A DNA stretch of 64,000 nucleotides from Roseateles sp. DAIF2. Lineage in GTDB: Bacteria > Pseudomonadota > Gammaproteobacteria > Burkholderiales > Burkholderiaceae_C. This document shows positions 1 to 8,597 of this stretch, piece after piece. Position numbers and translations under genes: made by a program. The DNA is taken from the NCBI RefSeq assembly GCF_015624425.1, contig NZ_CP049919.1, positions 1,550,001-1,614,000 of the forward strand. The letters are read 5' to 3'. The first letter of the stretch is position 1; every line of letters begins with the position of its first letter. Under the pieces are notes generated by a model. The model ran no database searches. It saw nothing but the letters and a program-made list of their open reading frames with translations, and had not been told where the DNA came from.

Positions 1-220
1 CGTCGGACGTGTGCAGGAAGTAGTTGGCGAAGTACTCCTTGATGACATAGCCCTTGTAGCCACAGCAGATCACGAAGTCGTTGACACCGTGGTGTGAATA
101 CATCTTCAGGATGTGCCAGAGGATGGGTTTGCCCCCGATCTCGACCATCGGCTTCGGGCGGGTGGAGGTTTCCTCGCTGAGTCGTGTGCCCAGGCCACCG
201 GCCAGAATCACTGCTTTCAT
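1..220 (-). CDS. rfbF: Glucose-1-phosphate cytidylyltransferase, 3' part beyond window
   Basis: This is the N-terminal 73 codons of a sugar-nucleotide transferase that makes CDP-glucose from CTP and glucose-1-phosphate. The protein opens with [18 protein letters not shown], the nucleotide-binding signature, followed by the conserved [17 protein letters not shown] segment and a [12 protein letters not shown] stretch typical of RfbF. The ATG at 220 is the natural start because the signature begins directly after it. The gene is truncated by the window edge. It lies 40 bp downstream of the rfbI-like reductase on the same strand, so the pair supplies a CDP-6-deoxyhexose branch of surface-polysaccharide synthesis. 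The family call is firm; the sugar finally made cannot be told from here. Confidence 0.9.
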   Translation of the reverse strand, partial: MKAVILAGGLGTRLSEETSTRPKPMVEIGGKPILWHILKMYSHHGVNDFVICCGYKGYVIKEYFANYFLHTSD

Positions 221-260
221 GAAAAGGTCCTATGGGGAGATCGTGAGATCGAAAAGGTGT

Positions 261-1253
261 TCAGATCTGGGCCGAGCACACGAAGGCGTCGGAGTGGAAC
301 TGGCGGTCGGATAGTCCCGCGGTACGCAACTGCGACTGCGCAGCGTGGATCATGGCATCGGAGCCGCAGGCGTATACAAGGGTGCTCGAGAGATCTCCAC
401 GCTCTGCCAGCAGCACGTTCTGGACGTGCCCTCTGGCCCCGTGCCAGGTATCGTCGGCGCGGGAGAGGACAGGCACGAACCGCACGCGTGGCTGGTCCGG
501 TGGCTGCCAGTAGAGGTCATCACGGTGGCGTCCACCCCAGTAGATGGTGATGCTGCGAGGCTGCATATCCTCGGCTTGCCCGGCCAGGCCTTCGAGAATG
601 GCCTTGACCGGCGCAATGCCGGTTCCGGTGGCCAGCAGCACGAGATCCTTGTCCGCATGCCCACGTAGGAAGAAGGTGCCAAGCGGGCCGCGCAGGCGCA
701 GCAGATCGTTGACCTTGGCCTGATGAAACCAGTAGCGGCTCATGGCGCCATCCGGCACCTCGCGAATGTGCAACTCGATCAGTTTGTCCGCGCGTGCTGC
801 GTTGGCGATCGAGTAGCTGCGGCGTAGGCCCTCGGCGCCGATGACGTCGATGTACTGGCCTGGCAGGAACTCCAGCGCGGCCGTCGGAGGCAGGCGCAGC
901 ACCACACGCAGGACATCGTGTGTCAGACGGTCCAGGGTCTGAACCCGGCAGGGCAGGGTTTTGGCTTCGGGCAGGGCGATGTCGCCAAGATCGGTGATCT
1001 CCAGCTCCACCGGGCCGCAGGCCTGTCGAACGCAAGTCAGGATGAAGCCCTCGGCGCGCTCCTGTGCGTTGAGGCCAAGTTCGTCGTGTAGGGGCTGCGT
1101 AGTGCCGGAAAGCACGCGGCCCTTGCAACTGCTACAGCGGCCGGTGCGGCAGCTGTAGTCCAGCACGACGTGTTGCCGCAGAGCCGCGTCAAGGATGGTT
1201 TCGCCGTCCTTGGCATCGAACGACTTGCCACTGCTGATGATGATGGTTTGCAT
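261..1253 (-). CDS. rfbI: CDP-6-deoxy-hexulose-3-dehydrase reductase (2Fe-2S/FAD/NADH)
   Basis: The 330-residue protein joins an N-terminal plant-type 2Fe-2S ferredoxin domain to a ferredoxin-NAD(P) reductase module. The ferredoxin ligands are visible as SCRTGRCSSC (about residues 34-43) and a later LTCVRQACG. The FAD site is RRSYSIAN near residue 145 and the NAD-binding start is LLATGTGIAPV near residue 206. This architecture matches E3 reductases (AscD/DdhD/RfbI), which pass electrons to the PMP-dependent E1 dehydrase in 3,6-dideoxyhexose synthesis. rfbF follows 40 bp downstream, which supports the CDP-sugar role over a generic phenol-hydroxylase reductase. The E1 and 4,6-dehydratase genes are not in the window and probably lie further left. 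Confidence 0.82.
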   Translation of the reverse strand: MQTIIISSGKSFDAKDGETILDAALRQHVVLDYSCRTGRCSSCKGRVLSGTTQPLHDELGLNAQERAEGFILTCVRQACGPVELEITDLGDIALPEAKTLPCRVQTLDRLTHDVLRVVLRLPPTAALEFLPGQYIDVIGAEGLRRSYSIANAARADKLIELHIREVPDGAMSRYWFHQAKVNDLLRLRGPLGTFFLRGHADKDLVLLATGTGIAPVKAILEGLAGQAEDMQPRSITIYWGGRHRDDLYWQPPDQPRVRFVPVLSRADDTWHGARGHVQNVLLAERGDLSSTLVYACGSDAMIHAAQSQLRTAGLSDRQFHSDAFVCSAQI

Positions 1254-1280
1254 GACTGGAAACGGCGACAGGTCCGTCTG

Positions 1281-1667
1281 TCAGGAAGGCTCGCCCTGCT
1301 CCTGCGGAGGGGGGGGCATATCTTGCGATTCCGCGGGGCTAACAGCGTCGCGCAGCGCTTGGATCTCCCACTGCAACTGCGCGTACTCATGCTCCTTCTG
1401 CTCTAGGAAGGCCCGGGCGAGCTGCAGCTTGGCGCTCATGCCGCTCGGAGTCAGTAAATAGGCATAGGCCCATTTGTTGTCCGCGCGGCGAAAGTTGTTG
1501 ACCTTGACCCAACCCCGGTCGACAACGGCGCGCAGGCAGTAGTTGATTTTCCCGACGCTCACCCCGAGACGATCTGCCAGTAATCGTTGGCTGGTGTAGT
1601 CACGGCTATCGAGCGCGCACAGTAGTTCGTAATCAAGCTTGCCGGAAGGCTGGGGAGGCGTATTCAT
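1281..1667 (-). CDS. MarR-family EPS-associated transcriptional regulator
   Basis: This 128-residue winged-helix protein resembles the small MarR-like regulators found inside exopolysaccharide and O-antigen clusters. The HTH is the segment RLLADRLGVSVGKINYCLRAV, followed by a wing with KVNNFRRADNKWAY and TPSG, and then a coiled C-terminal helix rich in E, Q and L. The ATG at 1667 is preferred over a TTG 13 codons upstream because family members start just before the conserved segment LDYELLCALDSRDYTSQR. The gene sits between the Wzz-like gene and rfbI on the same strand. A perfect dyad lies 10 bp upstream of its ATG, suggesting autoregulation. Its targets are inferred to be the surrounding polysaccharide genes. 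Confidence 0.8.
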   Translation of the reverse strand: MNTPPQPSGKLDYELLCALDSRDYTSQRLLADRLGVSVGKINYCLRAVVDRGWVKVNNFRRADNKWAYAYLLTPSGMSAKLQLARAFLEQKEHEYAQLQWEIQALRDAVSPAESQDMPPPPQEQGEPS

Positions 1668-1676
1668 GCAGAGTCT

Positions 1677-1691
1677 GTTCAAGACTTGAAC
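1677..1691. promoter_or_regulatory. Perfect dyad upstream of the EPS MarR-type gene
   Basis: GTTCAAG and CTTGAAC flank a single A, giving an exact 15-bp inverted repeat ending 9 bp before the regulator start codon. MarR proteins bind dyads of this size, so an autoregulatory operator is plausible. No binding data exist here. Confidence 0.45.
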
Positions 1692-1821
1692 GCGTGACTG
1701 TAACACTGCTCAGCGAATCCTTTCTGCTGCCCTGATGTTGCAAGCCTCGGCCCCGCCCCTAGCCTCCCTGGCTGGTCTGGTTCATCTGTGGCTGTGAAAG
1801 GGCTGCGCCAACCGGTCTGCC

Positions 1822-2997
1822 TTAGGGCTTGCTGCCCCAGGCGCCACGCAGCTGCTTGATTCGCTCCGCGTTGGCGGGGTTTTTCTTGGCTTGGTCCCAG
1901 AAATGCTTGGACAGCACGTAGATCATGAGGATAAGCAGGGTGCTAATTGTGGCTACAACTGCGATTGCGCCCCGCTTGGGTCTGCTCTTGTGTTCGGGAG
2001 GGGTTGCCACGTCAATGACCTGAATCATGGTGCTTTCGCGGCTTTCGTCCAGGCGCGCTATCTCGTACTGCTTGGAGAACAGCTCGAACAGCGCCTCCTG
2101 GTACTTGAACTCACGATAGCGACCGACGTAGTCAGCATTGGTCGAACTGTCTTCGCGTGTTTCAAGCCGGGCCAATTGCGAGCGAAGCGCGCTGGTCATC
2201 GTGGCTTGATGTTGGACCTCGGGAGAGGTTTCGGTGAGAGCTCGTCGCAGGGTTTGCAAGCGAACCTCGGCCGAAGTGAATTCGGCCTTCAATCGGGCAT
2301 AGTTTTCGGCGGCGGCTTTGGGCTCGGCCTTCAGCGCCCCGGCGTTGAATCCACCGCTTTGCAAGGCCTGTTGAGCCTGTGTCAACTTGCTTCGGGTCGT
2401 CTTGAGCTCGCCCTCGAAGAAGGTGCGACGTTGCTGTGCTTCGGTCAGTGCTAGCTCCGATGAAAGGCGGCGCAACTCCGTCACATACTGATTGGCAATG
2501 TCCGCCGCCAGTGCCGGGTTTGTGTCGTCGACCTCTATAGTGATTAGCCCATCCTTTTTTCCTAGGCCAATACGCACATTCTGCTCCAGCCTCGTTCGCG
2601 CTTCGAACCGGTACTCGGCTTTGTACAGCTCCATCAATTTGAACCGGTCAACGATGCGATCTTCGACATTGGTGCTCTGCATTAGAGCAACGTACTGATC
2701 GCCAGGCGTCTTCATGCTGGCACTACCGCCAGCGAGTCCTGCCAATGCGCCCAGTGAGGCAAGGGCGGATGCGGCCGCACTCTGCTGCTGCTGAGGAGGT
2801 AGAAAGCTGGTTCGCGCGGTGAAGGTTGGCTTGATCAGGTAGCTGATGCCCAGGGCAAGGACGCCCACGGTTAGTGGGGCAGCAACAAGCAGGCGCCACC
2901 TCCTCGCGAGCACGGTGAGCATTTCGATCAGGTCAATATTATCGGCTTGGGAGGGGCGCGCGCTATTGGGAGTCTCTGGAATGGTGTTCAGGTTCAC
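1822..2997 (-). CDS. Wzz/GNVR-type polysaccharide chain-length determinant
   Basis: The 391-residue protein has the polysaccharide co-polymerase layout: a cytoplasmic N-tail, TM1 at about residues 38-55 (LLVAAPLTVGVLALGISYLI), a long periplasmic coiled-coil region, and TM2 near residues 343-362 (IAVVATISTLLILMIYVL). TM2 is preceded by the proline-containing ATPPEHKSRPKR motif typical of Wzz. A segment rich in A, S and G with a QQQQ run follows TM1. It controls the length of O-antigen or EPS chains at the inner membrane. The start is GTG (CAC on the plus strand at 2995-2997) with GGAG about 9 bp upstream. No C-terminal tyrosine-kinase domain is present. It lies 36 bp after the SLBB exporter on the same strand and is probably co-transcribed with it. 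Confidence 0.85.
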   Translation of the reverse strand: MNLNTIPETPNSARPSQADNIDLIEMLTVLARRWRLLVAAPLTVGVLALGISYLIKPTFTARTSFLPPQQQQSAAASALASLGALAGLAGGSASMKTPGDQYVALMQSTNVEDRIVDRFKLMELYKAEYRFEARTRLEQNVRIGLGKKDGLITIEVDDTNPALAADIANQYVTELRRLSSELALTEAQQRRTFFEGELKTTRSKLTQAQQALQSGGFNAGALKAEPKAAAENYARLKAEFTSAEVRLQTLRRALTETSPEVQHQATMTSALRSQLARLETREDSSTNADYVGRYREFKYQEALFELFSKQYEIARLDESRESTMIQVIDVATPPEHKSRPKRGAIAVVATISTLLILMIYVLSKHFWDQAKKNPANAERIKQLRGAWGSKP

Positions 2998-3033
2998 GAG
3001 TGCAAGTCTCCGCAGATCAGGCCGTGTTTGGTG

Positions 3034-5016
3034 TCATTTGTTCTTGAGGGTCTGTAGTGCCGCTGCACCCAGGCCGAACTGGTAGAGGATCTGCGTCCAC
3101 TCCTTCGCTGACTGGATGAAGGTCGTCTTGTTAAGTTCTTCGGGTACGAACACCGTATCGCCAGGCAGGGCGGCTACGTTGCTCAGAGCGCTGCCAAAAC
3201 TCACCCAACCGCCGTGGGTCTGCTGGGCGCTGACCACGCTGCCGTTGGCGCGAAGCACGAAGGTGCTGCCGGTGTCGGCCCCCCGGGTTGGTCCGCCGGC
3301 CAGGCGCACGGCGTCATCCACGGAACTCCCGTTCTTCCAGAGGAAGCTGCCGTTGTTGAAGACGCTGCCGAACACGCCTACGGTAGTGGGGCGCGCTGGA
3401 ATCAGGATGCGGTCGCCTTCCTCCAGTGTCAGATCGGGCAGCGCTGAGGCGTCAGAGTTCAGTTGCAGCACGATGCGGCCGGTAGGCTTGACGGCCTTAA
3501 GGCGTTCGATCAGGCGTGTCGTGCTGCTAGCGCGTGCCTGTTGTATTGCGGAATCTTCCGCATTTGTTGCGCGCTGAGTCGTGGTGGCGCGGGCGAACTC
3601 GGTTTCCAGGTCGCGCAGGGCTCGGTCGTAGTTCTCCTGCTGCTTGACCCGCACGCTCTCTCGAGAGAAGTCGGTGCCGAAGATGAAGGCCAGGGGGGTC
3701 ACACCGCCGGCGGTCTGTATGGCTTCGTTAAGTGTGCTGTTGGGGGGGAGTACGTACTCGCCCGGGCGCTGGACTTCCCCCTCAACGCGCACGCGCTTGT
3801 ATTGCTTGTGCTGGGGCAGGGACGCAACCACGCTGCTGAAGGCGCGAATGATGTCGCCATTCTGTACGACGCCGCCAGCGCTCGCTGGCAGCGGTAGCTC
3901 GGCTACGCGGCGGTCATTGCGGTCACTCAGGCGCTCAACGGATACCCGGGTGCGGTCCGCCACCGGGTTGAAGCCTCCGGCCATAGCTAAGGCGTCGTCA
4001 ATGGTTTCGCCCGGCTTGATCTCGGCGATGATTTGCTTGTTGAGGCTGCCCAGTAGCGCGACCTGAGCGCCTACGGGGCCAACATGCACCACGTCTTCGG
4101 CCTGTAATGGCAGATCGGCGCTGCGGTTGCCCTTCAGGAGTAGATCGTAGAGGTCGAACCTCACAACTGGCTTGCCGGCGCGGCGCAGCTCAATCTGGCG
4201 GAAGCTGCCGGCTGCCGAGGGGCCTCCGGCCTGGGTCAGGGCGTTGACCAGGGTGGACAGGCTGCTGATGTTGTAGCTGCCGGGGTGCTGGGCGAAGCCG
4301 GTGACATAGACGCGGATGCCGCGCAGTCGGCCCAGCGAGGCGCTGACCTGGTAGTTCTTGAAGACCTGGCCGACGCGGCGGCTGATGGCCTCGTTCAAGT
4401 CGCCGTAGCGCAGGCCGGCCACCATGACCGGGCCGACGCGCGGCACGACGATGCGTCCGGCATTGTCCACGGTCAGTCGAAGATCGGCATCGACCGAACC
4501 CCAGATGGTCAGCTGGATCTCGTCGCCGAAGCCGATCGCATAGTCGAGCGGAACCTGGCGCGGCGTGTCGATCGAGGCAGCCAGATCCCCGCCGGCCTCC
4601 GCTAGCACCAGATCTGCGCCCAGGCGCTTGACGATCAATTCGCGCTCGGCGCCAAGGCGCTGTGGGTCGACCGGTTGTTGCTGCGACTCCGGGGCCGCCG
4701 GGGGGGGCGTCCAGCCTAGTAGCTTGTTTACATAGATCTCGAACTCGCCGGGCCTGTAGGCCTGGCGTACGGTCTTGCGCTGTGCCTCAAGCTCCCGCGG
4801 CTGCGAGGATGCCTGGCTGCGTGGGGCGCTCAATCGCACCGGGCCGATGCTGTCGTTCTGGTCGGCGTTGTTGTTGTAGCCGGTGTTGCTCTGCGCTGCG
4901 GCGGAGTTGCTCAGGCCGAGAAGCAGGGCTCCGGCAAGTGCTGCTGCGAACGCTGTCGAGCGCATCGACGCGGCAGAAAAGGGCAACGGGGAAGCGCTTC
5001 GGGCGCGAACATTCAT
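3034..5016 (-). CDS. SLBB-domain polysaccharide export protein (Wza-like)
   Basis: The 660-residue secreted protein starts with a signal peptide (hydrophobic ALAGALLLGLSNSAAAQ, cleavage near residue 42) without a lipobox cysteine. A Poly_export domain follows at about residues 150-220 (YAIGFGDEIQLTIWG, GRIVVPRVGPV). After it come several SLBB repeats, for example VYVTGFAQHPGSYNI, VRVEGEVQRPGEYVLP and a third region with VGVFGSVFNNGSFLW. It is longer than classic Wza and resembles the multi-SLBB exporters of Gram-negative EPS loci. These form the periplasm/outer-membrane conduit and work with the Wzz-like partner encoded next. It is the first gene of the minus-strand polysaccharide operon and faces the divergent WecA-like gene. 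Confidence 0.87.
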   Translation of the reverse strand: MNVRARSASPLPFSAASMRSTAFAAALAGALLLGLSNSAAAQSNTGYNNNADQNDSIGPVRLSAPRSQASSQPRELEAQRKTVRQAYRPGEFEIYVNKLLGWTPPPAAPESQQQPVDPQRLGAERELIVKRLGADLVLAEAGGDLAASIDTPRQVPLDYAIGFGDEIQLTIWGSVDADLRLTVDNAGRIVVPRVGPVMVAGLRYGDLNEAISRRVGQVFKNYQVSASLGRLRGIRVYVTGFAQHPGSYNISSLSTLVNALTQAGGPSAAGSFRQIELRRAGKPVVRFDLYDLLLKGNRSADLPLQAEDVVHVGPVGAQVALLGSLNKQIIAEIKPGETIDDALAMAGGFNPVADRTRVSVERLSDRNDRRVAELPLPASAGGVVQNGDIIRAFSSVVASLPQHKQYKRVRVEGEVQRPGEYVLPPNSTLNEAIQTAGGVTPLAFIFGTDFSRESVRVKQQENYDRALRDLETEFARATTTQRATNAEDSAIQQARASSTTRLIERLKAVKPTGRIVLQLNSDASALPDLTLEEGDRILIPARPTTVGVFGSVFNNGSFLWKNGSSVDDAVRLAGGPTRGADTGSTFVLRANGSVVSAQQTHGGWVSFGSALSNVAALPGDTVFVPEELNKTTFIQSAKEWTQILYQFGLGAAALQTLKNK

Positions 5017-5144
5017 GAGAGCAGTCTCGGCGTTGGGTCGATGACATCCTGGCGCCCGGTGGCGCCCGGCAGGGTGTGCTGTCGGCGCGACATTCTAAGT
5101 GGGCGCCGGACCTGCCCCCTTCATATTCGGGGTGGCGGGCCTCG

Positions 5145-5150
5145 TACACT
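5145..5150 (+). promoter_or_regulatory. -10-like TACACT 7 nt before the WecA-like start
   Basis: TACACT ends 7 nt upstream of the ATG at 5158, and no Shine-Dalgarno sequence is visible. A transcript from here would start at or next to the start codon. The -35 region is poor. Confidence 0.35.
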
Positions 5151-5157
5151 GGCGGTC

Positions 5158-6294
5158 ATGTTGTTTTTGCTCATTCCTTTCCTGGTCGCCACCATCGTGA
5201 CCCTGCTCGTGGTGCGCTCTTCGACCAGGCATGGCCACCTGTCGGCCGACCATGATCTTTCCGGGCCGCAGAAATTTCACGCGCGGCCGGTGCCGCGCAT
5301 CGGCGGCGTCGGCATCTTTGCCGGGCTGGTTGGTGGCGTGCTGCTGATGTGGCTCCAAAGTCACGGGCAAGCCAAGATGGGCCTGTTGCTGCTGCTCTGT
5401 GGTCTACCCGCCTTCGCCGCCGGCCTGATCGAGGATTTCACGAAGAAGGTCTCGCCGGCCAAGCGCCTGCTCGCCACCGCGGTGTCGGCGGCCCTGGGTG
5501 GCTGGGTGATCGGTGCGCTGATCACGCGGACCGACATCCCCGGGCTCGACTGGCTCGTCGCGACCACCGTGGGTGCGATGCTGGTGACCGTCTTCGTGGT
5601 CGCCGGCGTGGCCAACTCGGTCAACATCATCGACGGCTTCAACGGCCTGTCCTCGATGTGCGTCAGCCTGATGCTGCTGGTGTTCGCCTATGTGGCTTAC
5701 GAGGTCGGTGATCTCGAGCTGGCGCTGTGGGCGCTGGCCGGGGTCGGGGCGATCCTCGGCTTCTTCGTCTGGAACTATCCGGCCGGCCTGATCTTCCTGG
5801 GCGACGGCGGGGCCTATTTCATGGGCTTCTTCCTGGCCGAGATCGGCATCCTGCTGATCGCGCGCCATGAGCAGGTGTCGCCGCTGTTCCCGCTGATGGT
5901 CTGCATCTACCCGGTGTTCGAGACGGTGTTCTCGATCTACCGCCGGCGCTTCCTGCGCGATGCCTCGCCGGGCGATCCGGACGGCATTCACCTGCATTCG
6001 CTGGTGTATCGCCGCCTGATGCGCTGGGCGGTCGGCGCCAAGGATGCGCGTGCGATCACCAAGCGCAATTCGATGACGGCGCCCTATCTGTGGATGCTGT
6101 GCGTCACCTCGCTGGTGCCGGCGTTGCTGTTCTGGGATTCCACGCCGATCCTGGCCGGCTGCATGCTGGTGTTCGGCGTGCTTTATGTGGGCCTGTACTG
6201 GCGCATCGTGCGCTTCCGTACGCCCAAATGGCTGGTCTTTCGTGCCGGATCGACGCCGGGCGAGGTTGACGAGGCTCAGGGCAAACCCAGGTAA
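5158..6294 (+). CDS. WecA/MraY-family glycosyl-phosphate transferase (GT4)
   Basis: The 378-residue polytopic membrane protein transfers a sugar-1-phosphate from a UDP-sugar to undecaprenyl phosphate, the initiating step of O-antigen or EPS repeat assembly. Family marks are the GPQKFHARPVPRIGGVGIF segment after TM1, LIEDFTKK with the acidic pair, the VNIIDGFNGL motif, FLGDGGAYFMGF and the C-terminal loop DGIHLHSLVYRR with its histidines. About ten hydrophobic segments are evident. The ATG at 5158 is chosen because it opens directly on TM1 (MLFLLIPFLVATIVTLLVV); the upstream in-frame extension is basic and atypical. It is divergent from the SLBB exporter and completes the polysaccharide locus. 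The donor sugar (GlcNAc or other) is not determined. Confidence 0.86.
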   Translation: MLFLLIPFLVATIVTLLVVRSSTRHGHLSADHDLSGPQKFHARPVPRIGGVGIFAGLVGGVLLMWLQSHGQAKMGLLLLLCGLPAFAAGLIEDFTKKVSPAKRLLATAVSAALGGWVIGALITRTDIPGLDWLVATTVGAMLVTVFVVAGVANSVNIIDGFNGLSSMCVSLMLLVFAYVAYEVGDLELALWALAGVGAILGFFVWNYPAGLIFLGDGGAYFMGFFLAEIGILLIARHEQVSPLFPLMVCIYPVFETVFSIYRRRFLRDASPGDPDGIHLHSLVYRRLMRWAVGAKDARAITKRNSMTAPYLWMLCVTSLVPALLFWDSTPILAGCMLVFGVLYVGLYWRIVRFRTPKWLVFRAGSTPGEVDEAQGKPR

Positions 6295-6323
6295 ATGGCG
6301 CGCCTGGGCGATAATCCCACGTT

Positions 6324-7799
6324 ATGACCGAAGAAACCATCACCACGCCGGCTCCTCGTTTCGACACGCTGCCGCTCGATCCCAAGCTGCTGCGCGCCGT
6401 GGCCGACCAGGGCTATGCGACGATGACGCCCATCCAGGCCAAGGCGATCCCGATCGTGCTGGAAGGGCGTGACGTGATGGGGGCGGCCCAGACCGGTACC
6501 GGCAAGACCGCCGCCTTCTCGATCCCGCTGCTGCAGCGCATGCTGCGGCATGAGAACTCCAGCGCCTCGCCGGCGCGGCATCCGGTGCGCGCGCTGGTGC
6601 TGGCGCCGACCCGCGAGCTGGCCGACCAGGTGGCCAACAACGTCAAGGCCTACGCCAAGCACACCAATCTGCGCTCGGCCTGCGTGTTCGGCGGCGTCGA
6701 CATGAAGCCGCAGACCCTGCAGCTCAAGGGCGGCGTCGAGGTGCTGATCGCCACGCCGGGTCGCCTGCTGGACCATATCGAGGCCAAGAACGCGGTGCTG
6801 AACCAGGTCGAGTATGTGGTGCTGGATGAGGCCGACCGCATGCTGGACATCGGCTTCCTGCCGGACCTGCAGCGCATCCTCAGCTACCTGCCGAAGGCGC
6901 GTCAAACCCTGCTGTTCTCGGCCACCTTCTCGCCCGAGATCAAGCGCCTGGCGGAAAGCTATCTGCAGGCGCCGGTGCTGGTCGAGGTGGCGCGCCCGAA
7001 CGCGACGGCCTCGACCGTCGAGCAGCGCTTCTACAGCGTCACCGACGAGGAAAAGCGCCCCGCGGTGCTGAAGATCCTGCGCGAGCGCGAGATCAAGCAG
7101 GCCATCGTCTTCGTCAATTCCAAGCTGGGCTGCGCCCGCCTGGCGCGCTCCTTCGAGCGCGACGGCCTGCGCACCAATGCGCTGCATGGCGACAAGTCGC
7201 AGGACGAGCGGCTGAAGGCGCTGGACGCCTTCAAGCGCGGCGAGGTCGATGTGCTGGTCTGTACCGACGTGGCCGCGCGCGGCCTGGATATCGCCGATCT
7301 GCCGGCGGTGTTCAACTTTGATGTGCCCTTCAATGCCGAGGACTATGTGCACCGCATCGGCCGCACCGGCCGCGCCGGCGCCTCGGGCATCGCGATCACC
7401 CTGGTCACCAAGTCCGATGCGCGCCTGACCGGCGAGATCGAGAAGCTGATCAAGCGCAAGATGGAACTGGAGCCGCTGGAGCTGGAAGAAGAGCGGCCGC
7501 GCCGCCCGCCCCGTCGCGACTATGGTGATCAAGCGCCTTCGTCGTTCCATGCCGCGCCGGCCGCCCCGCGCGCGCCGCGTCCGGCACCGGCCCCGCGCGA
7601 CCCCTTCTTCGACAAGCCCTACGAGCCCAGCGCAAGCGGTGGCGAGGCTCCCGCCTGGGAGAAGGGTGGCGACCGCGCCGCGGCCACCTCGACCCATGGC
7701 GGCAAGGGCTTGTCGCCCTACATCAAGCCCAAGAAGAAGGTGGCGGCCCTGTTCGGCGCCAAGCCGCCGCAGCCCGCGGCGACTTCCACCGAGTCCTGA
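6324..7799 (+). CDS. rhlE: DEAD-box RNA helicase, RhlE type
   Basis: The 491-residue ATP-dependent RNA helicase has all motifs in order: the Q motif around MTPIQAKAIP, motif I AQTGTGKT, Ia PTRELA, II DEAD, III SAT, and C-terminal motifs ARGLDI and HRIGRTGRAG. The core ends near residue 375. A basic, proline-rich tail follows (RPRRPPRRDYGDQ, APAAPRAPRPAPAPRDP) and ends in KPKKKVAALFG, as in RhlE proteins of Burkholderiales. It remodels RNA structures in ribosome assembly and mRNA turnover. GATAAT at 6310-6315 ends 8 nt before the ATG and there is no ribosome-binding site, so the transcript may be nearly leaderless. Confidence 0.92.
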   Translation: MTEETITTPAPRFDTLPLDPKLLRAVADQGYATMTPIQAKAIPIVLEGRDVMGAAQTGTGKTAAFSIPLLQRMLRHENSSASPARHPVRALVLAPTRELADQVANNVKAYAKHTNLRSACVFGGVDMKPQTLQLKGGVEVLIATPGRLLDHIEAKNAVLNQVEYVVLDEADRMLDIGFLPDLQRILSYLPKARQTLLFSATFSPEIKRLAESYLQAPVLVEVARPNATASTVEQRFYSVTDEEKRPAVLKILREREIKQAIVFVNSKLGCARLARSFERDGLRTNALHGDKSQDERLKALDAFKRGEVDVLVCTDVAARGLDIADLPAVFNFDVPFNAEDYVHRIGRTGRAGASGIAITLVTKSDARLTGEIEKLIKRKMELEPLELEEERPRRPPRRDYGDQAPSSFHAAPAAPRAPRPAPAPRDPFFDKPYEPSASGGEAPAWEKGGDRAAATSTHGGKGLSPYIKPKKKVAALFGAKPPQPAATSTES

Positions 7800-7805
7800 T
7801 CGGGC

Positions 7806-8597
7806 TCAGGGCGCCAGCAGCGCAAACACCGCCGGCACCTTGTCCGGCAGCGCTCGCGGCTGGGTGCGCCATTGCGCCACCGTGGCGCTGTGTGTCCAGC
7901 CCTGCGTCAGGCTCAGGCCGCAGCTGACCGACAGCCGCGTCGTCGGCCGCAGGCCTTGCAGCAGGGCCTGCAGCAGGGCTTCGTTGCGGTAGGGCGTCTC
8001 GATCATCAGCTGGGTCTGTTGCGCCTTCTGCGACAGTACCTCCAGCTCGCGGATGCGCGTCATGCGCGCCGGTCCTTCGACCGGCAGGTAGCCGACGAAG
8101 GCGAAGCTCTGGCCGTTCAGGCCGCTGGCCGCCAGCGCCAGCAGCAGCGAGCTCGGCCCCGACAGTGGTACCACCTCGACGCCCTGTGCATGGGCGGCCG
8201 CCACCAGCTGCGCGCCGGGGTCGGCGATCGCCGGCAGCCCGGCCTCCGAGATCAGGCCCAGATCATGTCCCGCCAGGGTCGGTGCCAGCAGCGCGCCCCA
8301 GGCATCGGTGGGTGATGGGGAGGCGGGTGTCTTGCTGCTGCCGCCACCCTTGCCCGGACGCGGCAGCTCGACGATCTGCAGGCTCTGCAGCGGCTGGGCC
8401 AGGGCCTGCACCGCGTCGACGCGTTTCAGGAAGGCGCGAGTGGTCTTGGCGTTCTCCGCGACCCAATGGCCCAGGCGGGCGGCGATCTGGATCGCGTGCA
8501 GCGGCAGCACCTGCTGCAGGTCGACCTCGGCGCCGGGCACGCCGAAGTCCAGCGTGTTGGGCATCAGGTACAGCTTGCCGGTAGGGGTCTTGTTCAT
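7806..8597 (-). CDS. SAM-dependent methyltransferase, RsmI/tetrapyrrole-methylase-like
   Basis: The 263-residue protein belongs to the RsmI-type fold. It begins GKLYLMPNTLDFG, has ISEAGLPAIADPGAQLVAAAHAQGVEVVPLSGPSS (the SAM-binding region) at mid-protein, and then FAFVGYLPVEG and LMIETPYRN. It looks like the second, shorter RsmI paralogue common in Burkholderiales, not RsmI itself, because the N-terminus lacks the usual ATPIGN motif and shows MPNTLD in its place. The substrate is therefore unknown. A 4-bp overlap couples it to maf upstream on the same strand. It is convergent with rhlE, with only 6 bp between their stops. Confidence 0.75.
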   Translation of the reverse strand: MNKTPTGKLYLMPNTLDFGVPGAEVDLQQVLPLHAIQIAARLGHWVAENAKTTRAFLKRVDAVQALAQPLQSLQIVELPRPGKGGGSSKTPASPSPTDAWGALLAPTLAGHDLGLISEAGLPAIADPGAQLVAAAHAQGVEVVPLSGPSSLLLALAASGLNGQSFAFVGYLPVEGPARMTRIRELEVLSQKAQQTQLMIETPYRNEALLQALLQGLRPTTRLSVSCGLSLTQGWTHSATVAQWRTQPRALPDKVPAVFALLAP

